From Sphingobacteriaceae bacterium GW460-11-11-14-LB5 (GTDB taxonomy: Bacteria; Bacteroidota; Bacteroidia; Sphingobacteriales; Sphingobacteriaceae): DNA of 64,000 bases. Location of the stretch: NCBI GenBank assembly GCA_002151545.1, contig CP021237.1:992001-1056000 (forward strand), written 5' to 3'. Every line of letters starts with the position of its first letter. Position 1 is the stretch's first letter. Below are positions 54,149-62,774 of the stretch, piece after piece. A program made the position numbers and the translations under genes. The notes beneath the pieces were generated by a model that was not told the DNA's origin, made no database searches, and saw only the letters and a list, made by a program, of their open reading frames with translations.

Positions 54149-54757
54149 ATGGATGCAAATCAATACGTTAAAGACAAGCAGATTGTAATTTTTGAATTGG
54201 ATGATGTGCTATTTCCGGAGAAAGATTATTTGCTGCAGGTTTATTATCTGTTTGCGCAGTTTATAGAATACACCGAGCAAAAAAGTGCGCAGCCTATTAT
54301 TGAATTTATGCGTGCAGCATATGAGAAGAATGGTGTCGAAAAACTTTTTGAGAAAACAGCAAACCAGTTTGCCATTGATACAAAGTACAAGCATAATTTC
54401 GATCTTCTGCATCAGAATGCCCGTTTACCTTTAAAGCTTTTGCTCTATCAAAATATGCTGGAGTTTATGCAGGAACTTGTGGTAGATCGCAAACAGATAT
54501 TCATTGTAACGGCCGGCAATCCTGAGCAACAACTGAATAAAATTAAGCAAACCGAGTGGAATGGGCTGGAACAATATCTTACTGTGTATTTTGTTGATGA
54601 ACTGGGTTTAACTAAAGCAGAAATTTTTCAGAACATGTTAAACAGCAACAATTTATCGCCAAACCAGGCGTTAGTTGTTGGTGCAAATAAATTTGATGAG
54701 CAACAATCTAAATTAATTAATTTGCCGTATATTGAGTCACTAGAAATTTACAAATAG
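54149..54757 (+). CDS. HAD-like protein lacking catalytic aspartates
   Basis: 202 residues. The HAD fold is clear, but motif I reads IVIFELDDVLFPE with Glu16 where the nucleophilic Asp should be, and the motif IV region reads VVGANKFDE instead of GD...D. Motif II Thr (FIVTAGNPEQ) remains. It is therefore probably not an active phosphatase and may be a binding or regulatory protein. It is translationally close to both neighbours (1 bp and 2 bp gaps). Confidence 0.8.
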   Translation: MDANQYVKDKQIVIFELDDVLFPEKDYLLQVYYLFAQFIEYTEQKSAQPIIEFMRAAYEKNGVEKLFEKTANQFAIDTKYKHNFDLLHQNARLPLKLLLYQNMLEFMQELVVDRKQIFIVTAGNPEQQLNKIKQTEWNGLEQYLTVYFVDELGLTKAEIFQNMLNSNNLSPNQALVVGANKFDEQQSKLINLPYIESLEIYK

Positions 54758-54759
54758 AT

Positions 54760-56250
54760 ATGCTTAGAAAATTTATTTCGCAAAATACATTTTTGTGTGC
54801 TTTGATTATTGTGGTTGGGTTTACAGCATCATGTAAAAAATCAAATAATGCACCTGACGGAAATGATGCGCCGCAAGGCGCTCCAGGAACCCGGGCCGAG
54901 TTAACTAAAGATTCGATTTACCTGTATGCACAGCAAACTTATTATTGGAATGTAGGGATGCCAAGCTATTCGGCCTTTAATCCAAGACAATATAGCTCAA
55001 ACAACGCAGTTTTAGCTGCTTTAAAAGCATTGCCGAGTACAGGTGGGAAAGATAAATATTCGTTTATTGATGATGGAACCGTAGCTGGCGAATTAGGCGG
55101 CGTAGCTGGTGATTTTGGTTTCTCTGTGTTCTTTGCCAGTACGAATGATTTAAGAATCAAATATGTATATGCAACGTCTCCTGCTGGTGTTCAAGGCTTA
55201 AAAAGAGGTTATCAGATTACAAAAATTAATGGTAGCACAGATATCAATACCAGTGATGCAAGGATTGATTACGTAGTGAACGCTATTTTTGGTTCAAGTC
55301 CAACTGTTGCAATGACGGTTTTAAAACCAGATGGAACTAGTCAGGATGTAACCATAACCAAAGCAAATTATAATATCAACCCTGTACTTTTTACCAAAAC
55401 GTATACCATAGGGCCGAAAAAAGTTGGTTATATTGTATTCAATAGTTTTACCACTAATTCAACTGATTTTCTGGATGCCGCATTTACACAGTTTTCAACA
55501 GACGGGATTACTGAACTTGTTGTCGACTTGCGTTATAATGGAGGTGGTTCGGTAGCTACATCAGAAGCCTTTACGAATTTAATTGCACCAACAGCTCAAA
55601 ATGGTAAAGTAATGTATACCACTTACTGGACGCAGACCATGCAGGATAATCAAGCCACTATTCTTCAAAATCAGAAGTTTTATGCTAAAGGTAACGATGG
55701 CGTAACACGGATGTATTCTTATTTTGATTATTCTTATAAACCTACTGTTGCAGCTGGAAACCAGGAAGTTTTTGCTAAACGCGGATCGTTGAATGGCTTA
55801 ACCAGGGTTTACTTTATTGTAACCGGTAGTACAGCGTCGGCAAGCGAGTTGTTGATCAATAACTTAAAACCTGTCATCGATGTTAAACTGATTGGCAAGA
55901 AAACTTATGGCAAACCAGTTGGTTTTTTCTCCATCCGTATCGATAAAAACGATTTATACATTCCTCAGTTTGAAACCAAAAATCAATTAAATCAAGGTGG
56001 TTACTTTGATGGAATGGCAGTTGATAAGGATATTTTTGATGATGTAACCAAAGATTTTGGCGATCCAACAGAAAAACTATTGGCTCAGGCTTTATATTAT
56101 TCTGCCAATGGAGGTTTTTCTTCTTTCCTTAAAGATAATACCATAAGCAGTACTTCACCACTATCTAAAACTCAGGTGGAAGATCTCTCTGGCAAAATGG
56201 ACCACGAATTTAAAGGAATGGTTGAAACTAGAAAGTTGAGATTTAAATAA
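54760..56250 (+). CDS. S41 family C-terminal processing peptidase, lipoprotein
   Basis: 496 residues. A signal sequence ends in FTASC (lipobox, Cys25). A PDZ-like region (about 115-200) is followed by the protease domain, with VVDLRYNGGGS and the probable Ser-Lys pair S360 (TASASE) and K385 (TYGKP), 25 residues apart as in the family. It should cut proteins at hydrophobic C termini in the envelope. It is third gene of the operon with the Rossmann-like and HAD-like genes; the terminator follows at 56271. Confidence 0.88.
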   Translation: MLRKFISQNTFLCALIIVVGFTASCKKSNNAPDGNDAPQGAPGTRAELTKDSIYLYAQQTYYWNVGMPSYSAFNPRQYSSNNAVLAALKALPSTGGKDKYSFIDDGTVAGELGGVAGDFGFSVFFASTNDLRIKYVYATSPAGVQGLKRGYQITKINGSTDINTSDARIDYVVNAIFGSSPTVAMTVLKPDGTSQDVTITKANYNINPVLFTKTYTIGPKKVGYIVFNSFTTNSTDFLDAAFTQFSTDGITELVVDLRYNGGGSVATSEAFTNLIAPTAQNGKVMYTTYWTQTMQDNQATILQNQKFYAKGNDGVTRMYSYFDYSYKPTVAAGNQEVFAKRGSLNGLTRVYFIVTGSTASASELLINNLKPVIDVKLIGKKTYGKPVGFFSIRIDKNDLYIPQFETKNQLNQGGYFDGMAVDKDIFDDVTKDFGDPTEKLLAQALYYSANGGFSSFLKDNTISSTSPLSKTQVEDLSGKMDHEFKGMVETRKLRFK

Positions 56251-56270
56251 TTAGCGATAAAAATGCACCG

Positions 56271-56311
56271 AATTGGCCAGATTTGTAGTTCAAATCTGGC
56301 CAGTTTTTTTA
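56271..56311 (+). terminator. Terminator after the S41 operon
   Basis: Stem TTGGCCAGATTTG / CAAATCTGGCCAG with loop TAGTT and a T-run. Confidence 0.9.
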
Positions 56312-56399
56312 TAATTATTACACAAATCGAATAAATAAGAGTTGCTTTTTTTATAAAAAATTGATAAGCTTGTTTAACATTAATCGTTAAAGAGATACC

Positions 56400-56666
56400 A
56401 TGCCAATAGAAATTGTAGAAAAGGAACATATCAGTTATTTAAACATCATCAATGCAAGAGAGGATCATACTACTGAATTAAAAACCAAGCTTGATGAAGC
56501 GCAAAGGTTAGGTAATGAATTTAAATCAAAAGCCGTTATAACTTTCAATACCACCATTGGTCCAAAACGAGTTGATACTACAGTTTGGGCCGTAACAGAG
56601 AAATATATACAACTAAAAAACAATATTCATATTCCATTAAAAAGTTTAATCGACATTGATTTTTAA
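56400..56666 (+). CDS. Conserved hypothetical small protein
   Basis: 88 residues, soluble, mixed helix and strand, with no membrane segment and no recognised motif. It lies 51 bp before dprA on the same strand. The conserved-looking ending HIPLKSLIDIDF and lack of repeats argue for a real gene. Function unknown. Confidence 0.65.
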   Translation: MPIEIVEKEHISYLNIINAREDHTTELKTKLDEAQRLGNEFKSKAVITFNTTIGPKRVDTTVWAVTEKYIQLKNNIHIPLKSLIDIDF

Positions 56667-56717
56667 GCTTGCTTTAAGGAAATAAATCATCCCGCATTTA
56701 TTTAACCTTATCAGATC

Positions 56718-57812
56718 ATGAGCATGCTCCATAAAATTGCCTTAACTTTTATTAAAACGATTGGTCCGGTAACGGCCAAAAACCTTCTTGCCTATTGTGG
56801 AAGTGCCGAAAATGTATTTTCTGCAAGTAAAAAGCAGCTTTTGCAGATTCCAGGTATTGGAGAGAAAACAATTGAAGCCATCCGTGGCAGCGATGCTTTG
56901 GTAAGGGCCAGGCAAGAATTGGATTTTATTGAAAAACACGGGATAGAAGTATTGTTTTTCTCCGACGAGAAATATCCTAAAAGATTAAAGAATTGCATCG
57001 ATTCGCCCATACTGCTTTATGCCAAAGGTACCGCTGATTTTAACCAGCAACGTATCATCAGCATTGTTGGAACCCGTAATGCAACAAGTTACGGGAAAAA
57101 TCTCTGTAAGGAATTGTGCGAAGTTTTAGCACCATACAATGTTTTAATCGTTAGTGGCCTGGCTTATGGCATTGATGTAACCGCCCATAAAGAATGCCTG
57201 GCAAATAATATTCCTACTGTTGGTGTGCTTGGTCATGGCTTGGATCGAATGTATCCAAAAATTCATAAAACGGTAGCGCAGAAAATGGTTTCAAATGGAG
57301 GCCTGCTCACCGAGTTTCCCATCCTAACCAATCCCGACCGGCAGAATTTTCCACAAAGAAACCGGATTATTGCAGGTATTGCAGATGCTACCGTTGTAGT
57401 TGAAGCATCAATAAAGGGAGGCGCTTTAATAACCGCAGAAATCGCAAATTCCTATAATAAAGATGTATATGCTTTTCCGGGTAGAACAAATGATGTTTTT
57501 TCAGAAGGTTGTAATTTCTTGATTAAGACCAATAGGGCCGGCTTAATAAATAATGCCAATGACCTGATTTATTATTTAGGTTGGGATGATGAAGTGAAAG
57601 GCAAGCACCCTATCCAGCAAACCAGGTTGCAGTTAAATCTTACGCCTAACGAACAGCGGGTTGTTGATGCCTTGCAAAATGGTCAGCTTTCTATAGATGA
57701 ACTATGCGCTCAATTGAATATTCAGCAAAGTAAACTGGCCATCGTAATCCTTACCTTAGAGATGCAGGGCATTATTGTATCGCTGCCAGGAAAGATATAT
57801 AAACTCCTGTAA
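56718..57812 (+). CDS. dprA: DNA-processing protein DprA
   Basis: 364 residues. An N-terminal helix-hairpin-helix region (LLQIPGIGEKTIEAIRGSD) is followed by the Rossmann fold (SIVGTRNATSYGKN, VSGLAYGIDVTAHK, ERNRIIAG-type QRNRIIAGIADA) and a C-terminal winged helix (PNEQRVVDALQNG). DprA loads RecA onto incoming single-stranded DNA in transformation. No other competence gene is next to it. Confidence 0.95.
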   Translation: MSMLHKIALTFIKTIGPVTAKNLLAYCGSAENVFSASKKQLLQIPGIGEKTIEAIRGSDALVRARQELDFIEKHGIEVLFFSDEKYPKRLKNCIDSPILLYAKGTADFNQQRIISIVGTRNATSYGKNLCKELCEVLAPYNVLIVSGLAYGIDVTAHKECLANNIPTVGVLGHGLDRMYPKIHKTVAQKMVSNGGLLTEFPILTNPDRQNFPQRNRIIAGIADATVVVEASIKGGALITAEIANSYNKDVYAFPGRTNDVFSEGCNFLIKTNRAGLINNANDLIYYLGWDDEVKGKHPIQQTRLQLNLTPNEQRVVDALQNGQLSIDELCAQLNIQQSKLAIVILTLEMQGIIVSLPGKIYKLL

Positions 57813-57957
57813 GAAAATTGAAATTGCATTTTGCCCAATAATCAATCTATAATGCCTATCATAATTATAGATTATGAAATTAAATTCTTCTTAATTTTTA
57901 TTTTCAAAATTATGTTTCAAATAAAATATAGTTTGTAAAATACTTAATGCCTTTGCT

Positions 57958-57965
57958 TAATTTTG
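57958..57965 (+). promoter_or_regulatory. TAnnTTTG box 4 bases before the start codon
   Basis: TAATTTTG is followed by CAAG and ATG at 57970. A TTTG lies 22 bp upstream (57932-57935), a little farther than usual. The transcription start would fall at the start codon. Confidence 0.5.
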
Positions 57966-57969
57966 CAAG

Positions 57970-59331
57970 ATGTGGTACAATAATATTTTAGAAACTATTG
58001 GCAATACGCCATTGGTGAAATTAAATACGATAACAAAAGGAGTTCCGGGAACAATTCTGGCGAAAATAGAGACTACTAATCCGGGCAACTCAATTAAAGA
58101 CCGTATGGCCGTTAAAATGATTGAAGATGCTGAGAAAAGTGGTAAACTAAAACCAGGCGGAACCATTATAGAAGGAACATCCGGAAATACAGGTATGGGC
58201 CTGGCCATGGCAGCCATTATTAAAGGTTACAAATGTATTTTTACCACTACCGATAAACAATCGAAAGAAAAGGTTGATGCTTTACGTGCCTTTGGTGCCG
58301 AAGTAATCGTTTGTCCTACAAACGTAGAACCTGAAGATCCCCGTTCGTATTACTCTGTTTCGTCGCGTTTAGAACGCGAGGTTCCAAATTCATGGAAACC
58401 CAATCAGTACGATAACTTAGCCAACTCACAGGCACATTATGAGCAAACTGGTCCTGAGATATGGGCGCAAACAGAAGGTAAAATTACACACCTGGTGGTT
58501 GGCGTGGGTACAGGTGGAACCATTTCCGGAACCGGGAAATATCTGAAAGAAAAGAATCCAAATATTAAAGTCTGGGGGATCGATACCTACGGTTCGGTTT
58601 TCAAAAAATATAAAGAGACGGGCATATTTGATAAGGATGAAATTTATCCATACATCACAGAGGGTATTGGCGAAGATTTTCTTCCGGCAAACGTAAATTT
58701 TGATGTAATCGATCTGTTTGAAAAGGTTACAGATAAAGATGCTGCTTTAATGACGCGAGATATTGCGCGTAAAGAAGGTATTTTCGTAGGTAACTCTGCC
58801 GGTGCGGCTATTGGTGGATTAATCCAGCTCAAAGATAAACTGAAGCCCGAAGATGTTGTTGTGGTTATTTTTCACGACCACGGCAGCCGTTACATGGGCA
58901 AAATGTATAATGAAGATTGGTTGCGTGAGCGTGGATTTTTACAGGACGAAAAATTAACCGCTAAATCTATTTTGTCTAAAAAAGAAAGTACAGAAATTGT
59001 AACCCTTGATGCACAAAAATCGGTGCTCGAAGCGATCAATACCATCAAATCGATGAATATTTCTCAAATTCCGGTAACACAGCAAGGCATGATTGTGGGT
59101 AAAATTGCTGAAAGCGATATTTTAAGCGCACTGCTTGAAAATCCAGGCTTAAAATCGGCACCCATTTCAGAAATTATGACGGCTACTTTCCCGTTTGTTG
59201 ATTTAAATACCTCAATTGATAAAATTTCTTCTCTAATTAATAAAGAAAATTCTGCTGTTTTAGTGGAAGATGAAACAGGTAAGATCGAAATTATTACACA
59301 ATATGATATTATAAACGCGATATCAGGGTAG
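57970..59331 (+). CDS. Cystathionine beta-synthase / cysteine synthase with CBS domains
   Basis: 453 residues. The fold-type II PLP domain has NPGNSIKDRM with PLP lysine K43, the phosphate loop GTSGNTG and GVGTGGTISGTGKYL. The C-terminal 120 residues are two CBS domains (EIVTLDAQKSVLEAI, ISQIPVTQQGMIVGKI), as in cystathionine beta-synthases. It makes cystathionine from serine and homocysteine, or cysteine from acetylserine and sulfide. CBS domains point to adenosylmethionine-type control. Confidence 0.9.
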   Translation: MWYNNILETIGNTPLVKLNTITKGVPGTILAKIETTNPGNSIKDRMAVKMIEDAEKSGKLKPGGTIIEGTSGNTGMGLAMAAIIKGYKCIFTTTDKQSKEKVDALRAFGAEVIVCPTNVEPEDPRSYYSVSSRLEREVPNSWKPNQYDNLANSQAHYEQTGPEIWAQTEGKITHLVVGVGTGGTISGTGKYLKEKNPNIKVWGIDTYGSVFKKYKETGIFDKDEIYPYITEGIGEDFLPANVNFDVIDLFEKVTDKDAALMTRDIARKEGIFVGNSAGAAIGGLIQLKDKLKPEDVVVVIFHDHGSRYMGKMYNEDWLRERGFLQDEKLTAKSILSKKESTEIVTLDAQKSVLEAINTIKSMNISQIPVTQQGMIVGKIAESDILSALLENPGLKSAPISEIMTATFPFVDLNTSIDKISSLINKENSAVLVEDETGKIEIITQYDIINAISG

Positions 59332-59404
59332 GTAGGTTTTGAGATGGGAAATGTAGGATGTAAGATGGGAAATGTAAGATGGATGATGGTATATTTCCTC
59401 CGAT

Positions 59405-59539
59405 CGTCCTCCTGAACTTGTTTCAGGATCTTTTTAGCATGGAAAATGCTGATCCAGAAGGCACCTCCTAGTCGTCGCCCTGAATTTATTTCAGGGTCTT
59501 AAGACAAGATGATAGGTGCTGAAATTATTCAGCATGACG
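59405..59539. repeat. Degenerate CCTGAACTTGTTTCAGG..TTCAGCATGACG element
   Basis: One diverged copy of the unit in the 44074 array, between convergent genes. The gap 59332-59655 also holds short GATGGGAAATGTAGGATG words and the terminator; no gene. Confidence 0.75.
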
Positions 59540-59562
59540 ATTCCCTTTGAAAGTGACCAAAT

Positions 59563-59601
59563 AAAAAACGCCCAGGTAAAATTTTTACTCGGGCGTTTTT
59601 C
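59563..59601. terminator. Bidirectional terminator between CBS-type gene and murA
   Basis: AAAAACGCCC pairs with GGGCGTTTTT, extended by GTAAAA / TTTTAC inside, with A and T runs outside. Confidence 0.88.
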
Positions 59602-59655
59602 TTTATGCTATTTTCGCTTTGGGTTTTACCTAAAACCCTAAACCTGCTAACCTTA

Positions 59656-60981
59656 CTAATGACTCGGTGCATCAGCATTTACACGCTTAATCTGCGCGCC
59701 TAAGGCACGTAAACGGGTGTCGATATCCTGATAGCCACGTTCAATCTGTTCGATGTTGTAGATGGTCGATTTGCCTTCTGCAGATAAAGCTGCAATTAAC
59801 AATGAAACCCCGGCCCTGATATCGGGAGAAGTCATGCTGATCCCACGAAGTTTATATTTTTTATCGATACCATTAACCGTTGCGCGGTGCGGATCGCAAA
59901 GAATAATCTGAGCACCCATATCAATCAATTTATCCACGAAGAATAAACGGCTTTCGAACATCTTTTGATGGATTAAAACGTTTCCTTTTGCCTGTGTAGC
60001 CACAACCAAAACAATACTCAATAAATCAGGCGTAAAACCTGGCCATGGAGAATCGGCAATGGTTAAAATCGAGCCATCGATAAAAGTATCGATTTCGTAA
60101 TGTTTTTGAGAAGGAACATAAATGTCATCGCCGCGGCGTTCTAATTTAATGCCCAGTTTTCTGAAAACCTCTGGTATTACACCCAGTTCATCATAACAAA
60201 CATCTTTAATAGTAATTTCCGATTCTGTCATGGCAGCCATACCAATAAAGGAGCCAATTTCGATCATATCCGGCAACATTCTGTGCTCGGTTCCGCCTAA
60301 AACGCTAACACCTTCAATGGTTAACAAGTTAGAGCCAATGCCCGATATTTTAGCACCCATGCGGTTAAGCATTTTGCAAAGTTGCTGTAAATAGGGTTCG
60401 CAGGCTGCATTGTATATGGTAGTGGTGCCTTTTGCTAAAACAGCCGCCATTACAATATTTGCCGTTCCGGTTACCGAAGCTTCATCCAACAAAATGTAAG
60501 CACCCCGTAAATTGGTAGCATCCACATTAAAGAAAGCTTTTTTGCTGTCGTAAACGAATTTTGCGCCTAATTTTTCGAAACCGATAAAGTGGGTGTCTAA
60601 CCTTCTGCGGCCAATTTTATCACCGCCCGGTTTCGGGATTGCCGCTTTACCAAAACGCGCCAACAATGGCCCAACAATCATAATCGAACCACGTAAACCA
60701 CCACCTTTCGATTTAAAAGTATCAGATTCAAAGAAATTTAAATCAATATTCTTAGCTTCAAAAGTATAGGTGTCTTTGTTAATGCGCTCAACGGTAACAC
60801 CTAAATCGCCAAGTAATTCAATCAGTTTGTTAACATCTTTAATATCAGGGATATTACTGATGGTTACTTTCTTTTCGGTAAGCAATACAGCTGATAAAAT
60901 CTGTAAAGCTTCATTCTTGGCTCCCTGGGGGGTAATTTCGCCTTTTAATTTAATTCCGCCTGTTATTTCAAATGCGTTCAT
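59656..60981 (-). CDS. murA: UDP-GlcNAc 1-carboxyvinyltransferase (MurA), Asp variant
   Basis: 441 residues from ATG 60981; the 10-residue extension is discounted. It adds enolpyruvate to UDP-N-acetylglucosamine, the first step of peptidoglycan synthesis. The domain order is normal (GEITPQGAKNEALQILSA, GGGLRGSIMIVGPLLARFG, LTIADSPWPGFTPDLLS). In the active loop PKPGGDKIGRRRLDTH, Asp121 stands where E. coli has Cys115, the residue that fosfomycin attacks. It follows the DUF4290 gene, the usual order in Bacteroidota. Confidence 0.95.
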   Translation of the reverse strand: MNAFEITGGIKLKGEITPQGAKNEALQILSAVLLTEKKVTISNIPDIKDVNKLIELLGDLGVTVERINKDTYTFEAKNIDLNFFESDTFKSKGGGLRGSIMIVGPLLARFGKAAIPKPGGDKIGRRRLDTHFIGFEKLGAKFVYDSKKAFFNVDATNLRGAYILLDEASVTGTANIVMAAVLAKGTTTIYNAACEPYLQQLCKMLNRMGAKISGIGSNLLTIEGVSVLGGTEHRMLPDMIEIGSFIGMAAMTESEITIKDVCYDELGVIPEVFRKLGIKLERRGDDIYVPSQKHYEIDTFIDGSILTIADSPWPGFTPDLLSIVLVVATQAKGNVLIHQKMFESRLFFVDKLIDMGAQIILCDPHRATVNGIDKKYKLRGISMTSPDIRAGVSLLIAALSAEGKSTIYNIEQIERGYQDIDTRLRALGAQIKRVNADAPSH

Positions 60982-61005
60982 ATATTTTTCTTTTGCTAAC
61001 CCTTT

Positions 61006-61066
61006 CGTCATGCTGAATTTATTTCAGCATCTATCTTAAAGATTCTGAATCAAGTTCAGAATGACG
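61006..61066. repeat. CGTCATGCTGAA..TTCAGAATGACG element
   Basis: A short copy of the dispersed palindromic family between the DUF4290 stop and the murA start. Ends are CGTCAT and ATGACG, with inner hairpins GCTGAA / TTCAGC and TCTGAA / TTCAGA. Confidence 0.8.
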
Positions 61067-61074
61067 TATGGTTA

Positions 61075-61761
61075 TTAATATTTAGGTTTATTGTTGTTAT
61101 TACGTTGACGGTTATTATTGTTGTTATTTTGACGGTTTTTTCCGTTGTTGTTATTGTTGTTGCTTCTGCCGCGGTTATTGTTATTATTGTTTTGACGAGG
61201 ATTTTGTGCCCTAAATTCTACTTTAGCGAGGTTAACACCTTCATCAAGCGATAACAATCCACCAGAAAGGTACTTTAAATCCTTAATAATGGTATCATCA
61301 CTCACATTGTCTTTGTTCCAGGTAACGTAAGCCATTTTCATAAAATTTGCGATGCTTTGAACCATTGCCTTTTTAATTTCGGCATTTTCTTCACGCATGG
61401 CTTTTTCAATCAAATTCTCAACTGTTTTACCATAGTGTTTGTAGGTAATTCTTTGTTGAGGATAGGCTAGCGGTTCTGGTTTAATGTAAGCATTTTCAAT
61501 TAATGGCTTAGGGTATGGACTATCTACATCAATCTGATAGCCAGAAATAATGTGCAGGTGATCCCAAAGTTTATGCTTAAAATCGGCAACATCACGTAAA
61601 TGTGGTTGCAAAAAACCCATCAGGTCGATAACCGCCTGGGCATATTTATTACGTTCTTCAATGGTTGGTAATTCGCAGATATACTTTACCATATTTTGTA
61701 CGTTGCGGCCATATTCCGATAAAATTAAATGGCTACGCGTAGTATTATAGTCAAAACTCAT
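61075..61761 (-). CDS. DUF4290 protein with asparagine-rich tail
   Basis: 228 residues. The first 185 match the DUF4290 family of Bacteroidota (YNTTRSHLILSEYGRNVQNM, LMGFLQPHLRDVADFKHKLW, WDHLHIISGYQIDVDSPYPK). The last 45 residues are almost only Asn with Arg, Gln and Lys, encoded by AAT/AAC repeats that vary in length. It is upstream of murA and probably co-transcribed with it. Function unknown. Confidence 0.9.
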   Translation of the reverse strand: MSFDYNTTRSHLILSEYGRNVQNMVKYICELPTIEERNKYAQAVIDLMGFLQPHLRDVADFKHKLWDHLHIISGYQIDVDSPYPKPLIENAYIKPEPLAYPQQRITYKHYGKTVENLIEKAMREENAEIKKAMVQSIANFMKMAYVTWNKDNVSDDTIIKDLKYLSGGLLSLDEGVNLAKVEFRAQNPRQNNNNNNRGRSNNNNNNGKNRQNNNNNNRQRNNNNKPKY

Positions 61762-62276
61762 GTTCAGATAAATTAATGGATAAATTTTCTGGCGATACGA
61801 ATTATGAAATAACCAGAAGAGTTTAGGTTATGAATTCACCGAAATGTCTATTGCCAGATTTTCGTGTTATATATTCAAAGGTAATAAAATTATTTGATTT
61901 GAGGTATTCATAGCTGATTTGTGATATTTTAAATTGATGCGTTTTTTTTGGAAATGTTTGTCAGTAGTTCCTGGCCTTCATCAGCCCCGTTATTCGCTGT
62001 AGTCCCGATACCAATTTAGTGCCGATTCATCGGTAAAAGATCGGGAGCTGCCGCTTCTACCGGGGTTTATTTAACTGTGGGTTGTGCTTGTCGGGAAAAG
62101 CCTTTCTAGCGCCCATGGGCTAAAACTGTATTATAGTACTTGTGCAGTTGGCTAAAGCCAATCTGTAATGATTTAATGCAAACCCACAATAATTTCCGTG
62201 TAACTCAGTGTTTCCGTGGCAAATAATAAACTGGCCACTCTCCTTAATGATCTTAATCCCTTAATGGTAAAAAGCC
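61762..62276. other. Intergenic region, 515 bp, promoter and short palindromes
   Basis: TACCTTTG on the minus strand (61876-61883) is a likely -7 box for DUF4290. Farther on are a TAGCGCCCATGGGCTA palindrome-like word, TTGGCT-AA-AGCCAA, and a GTGTTTCCGTGGC word related to the tail of the 2782 repeats. No gene is supported. Confidence 0.5.
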
Positions 62277-62774
62277 CTAAATCTCATCGCTATTCTTCGG
62301 GTAATCGAAAAACACCATTTCTCCGGTTCCTTTACTTACCATTTGCCACGAATCAAAAGGAAAAGAAATTAACACCATGCCTGCAGTTGGGATATTGTAA
62401 ATGTCGGCATCGCATAATTCGTTCGCGAAATCTGTAAAACCGGGGTTGTGACCAAACAGCACTACTTTTTCGGCCGCATCATCCAAGGCATTAACCACCT
62501 GAAGCAAAGCTGTGGTATTGGCTTCGTAAATAGATTCTTCAAACTGGATCTGATCAATATTGTAGGCTTCCGCAAAATATTTGGCCGTAGATTTAGCTCT
62601 TTTCGCCGGGCTACTTACGATTAAATCTATTTTGAAACCTCTGTTAACCAGTCTTTCGGCCATTTCTGGTGCATTTTCTTTACCACGTTTGTTTAACGGA
62701 CGGTCGAAATCACTTAAATCAATATTTCCCCAATCCGATTTGCCATGGCGGACCAGCAGTAGTTGTTTAGCCAT
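62277..62774 (-). CDS. sixA: SixA-type phosphohistidine phosphatase
   Basis: 165 residues of the histidine phosphatase superfamily. The phosphate pocket has LLLVRHGKSDW (R9, H10), SSPAKRAKSTA and VVLFGHNPGF. It is small, like SixA, which removes phosphate from histidine in His-containing phosphotransfer proteins in E. coli. Its start overlaps the end of the glycosyltransferase gene by 8 bp, so they form one unit. The substrate here is not known. Confidence 0.9.
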   Translation of the reverse strand: MAKQLLLVRHGKSDWGNIDLSDFDRPLNKRGKENAPEMAERLVNRGFKIDLIVSSPAKRAKSTAKYFAEAYNIDQIQFEESIYEANTTALLQVVNALDDAAEKVVLFGHNPGFTDFANELCDADIYNIPTAGMVLISFPFDSWQMVSKGTGEMVFFDYPKNSDEI

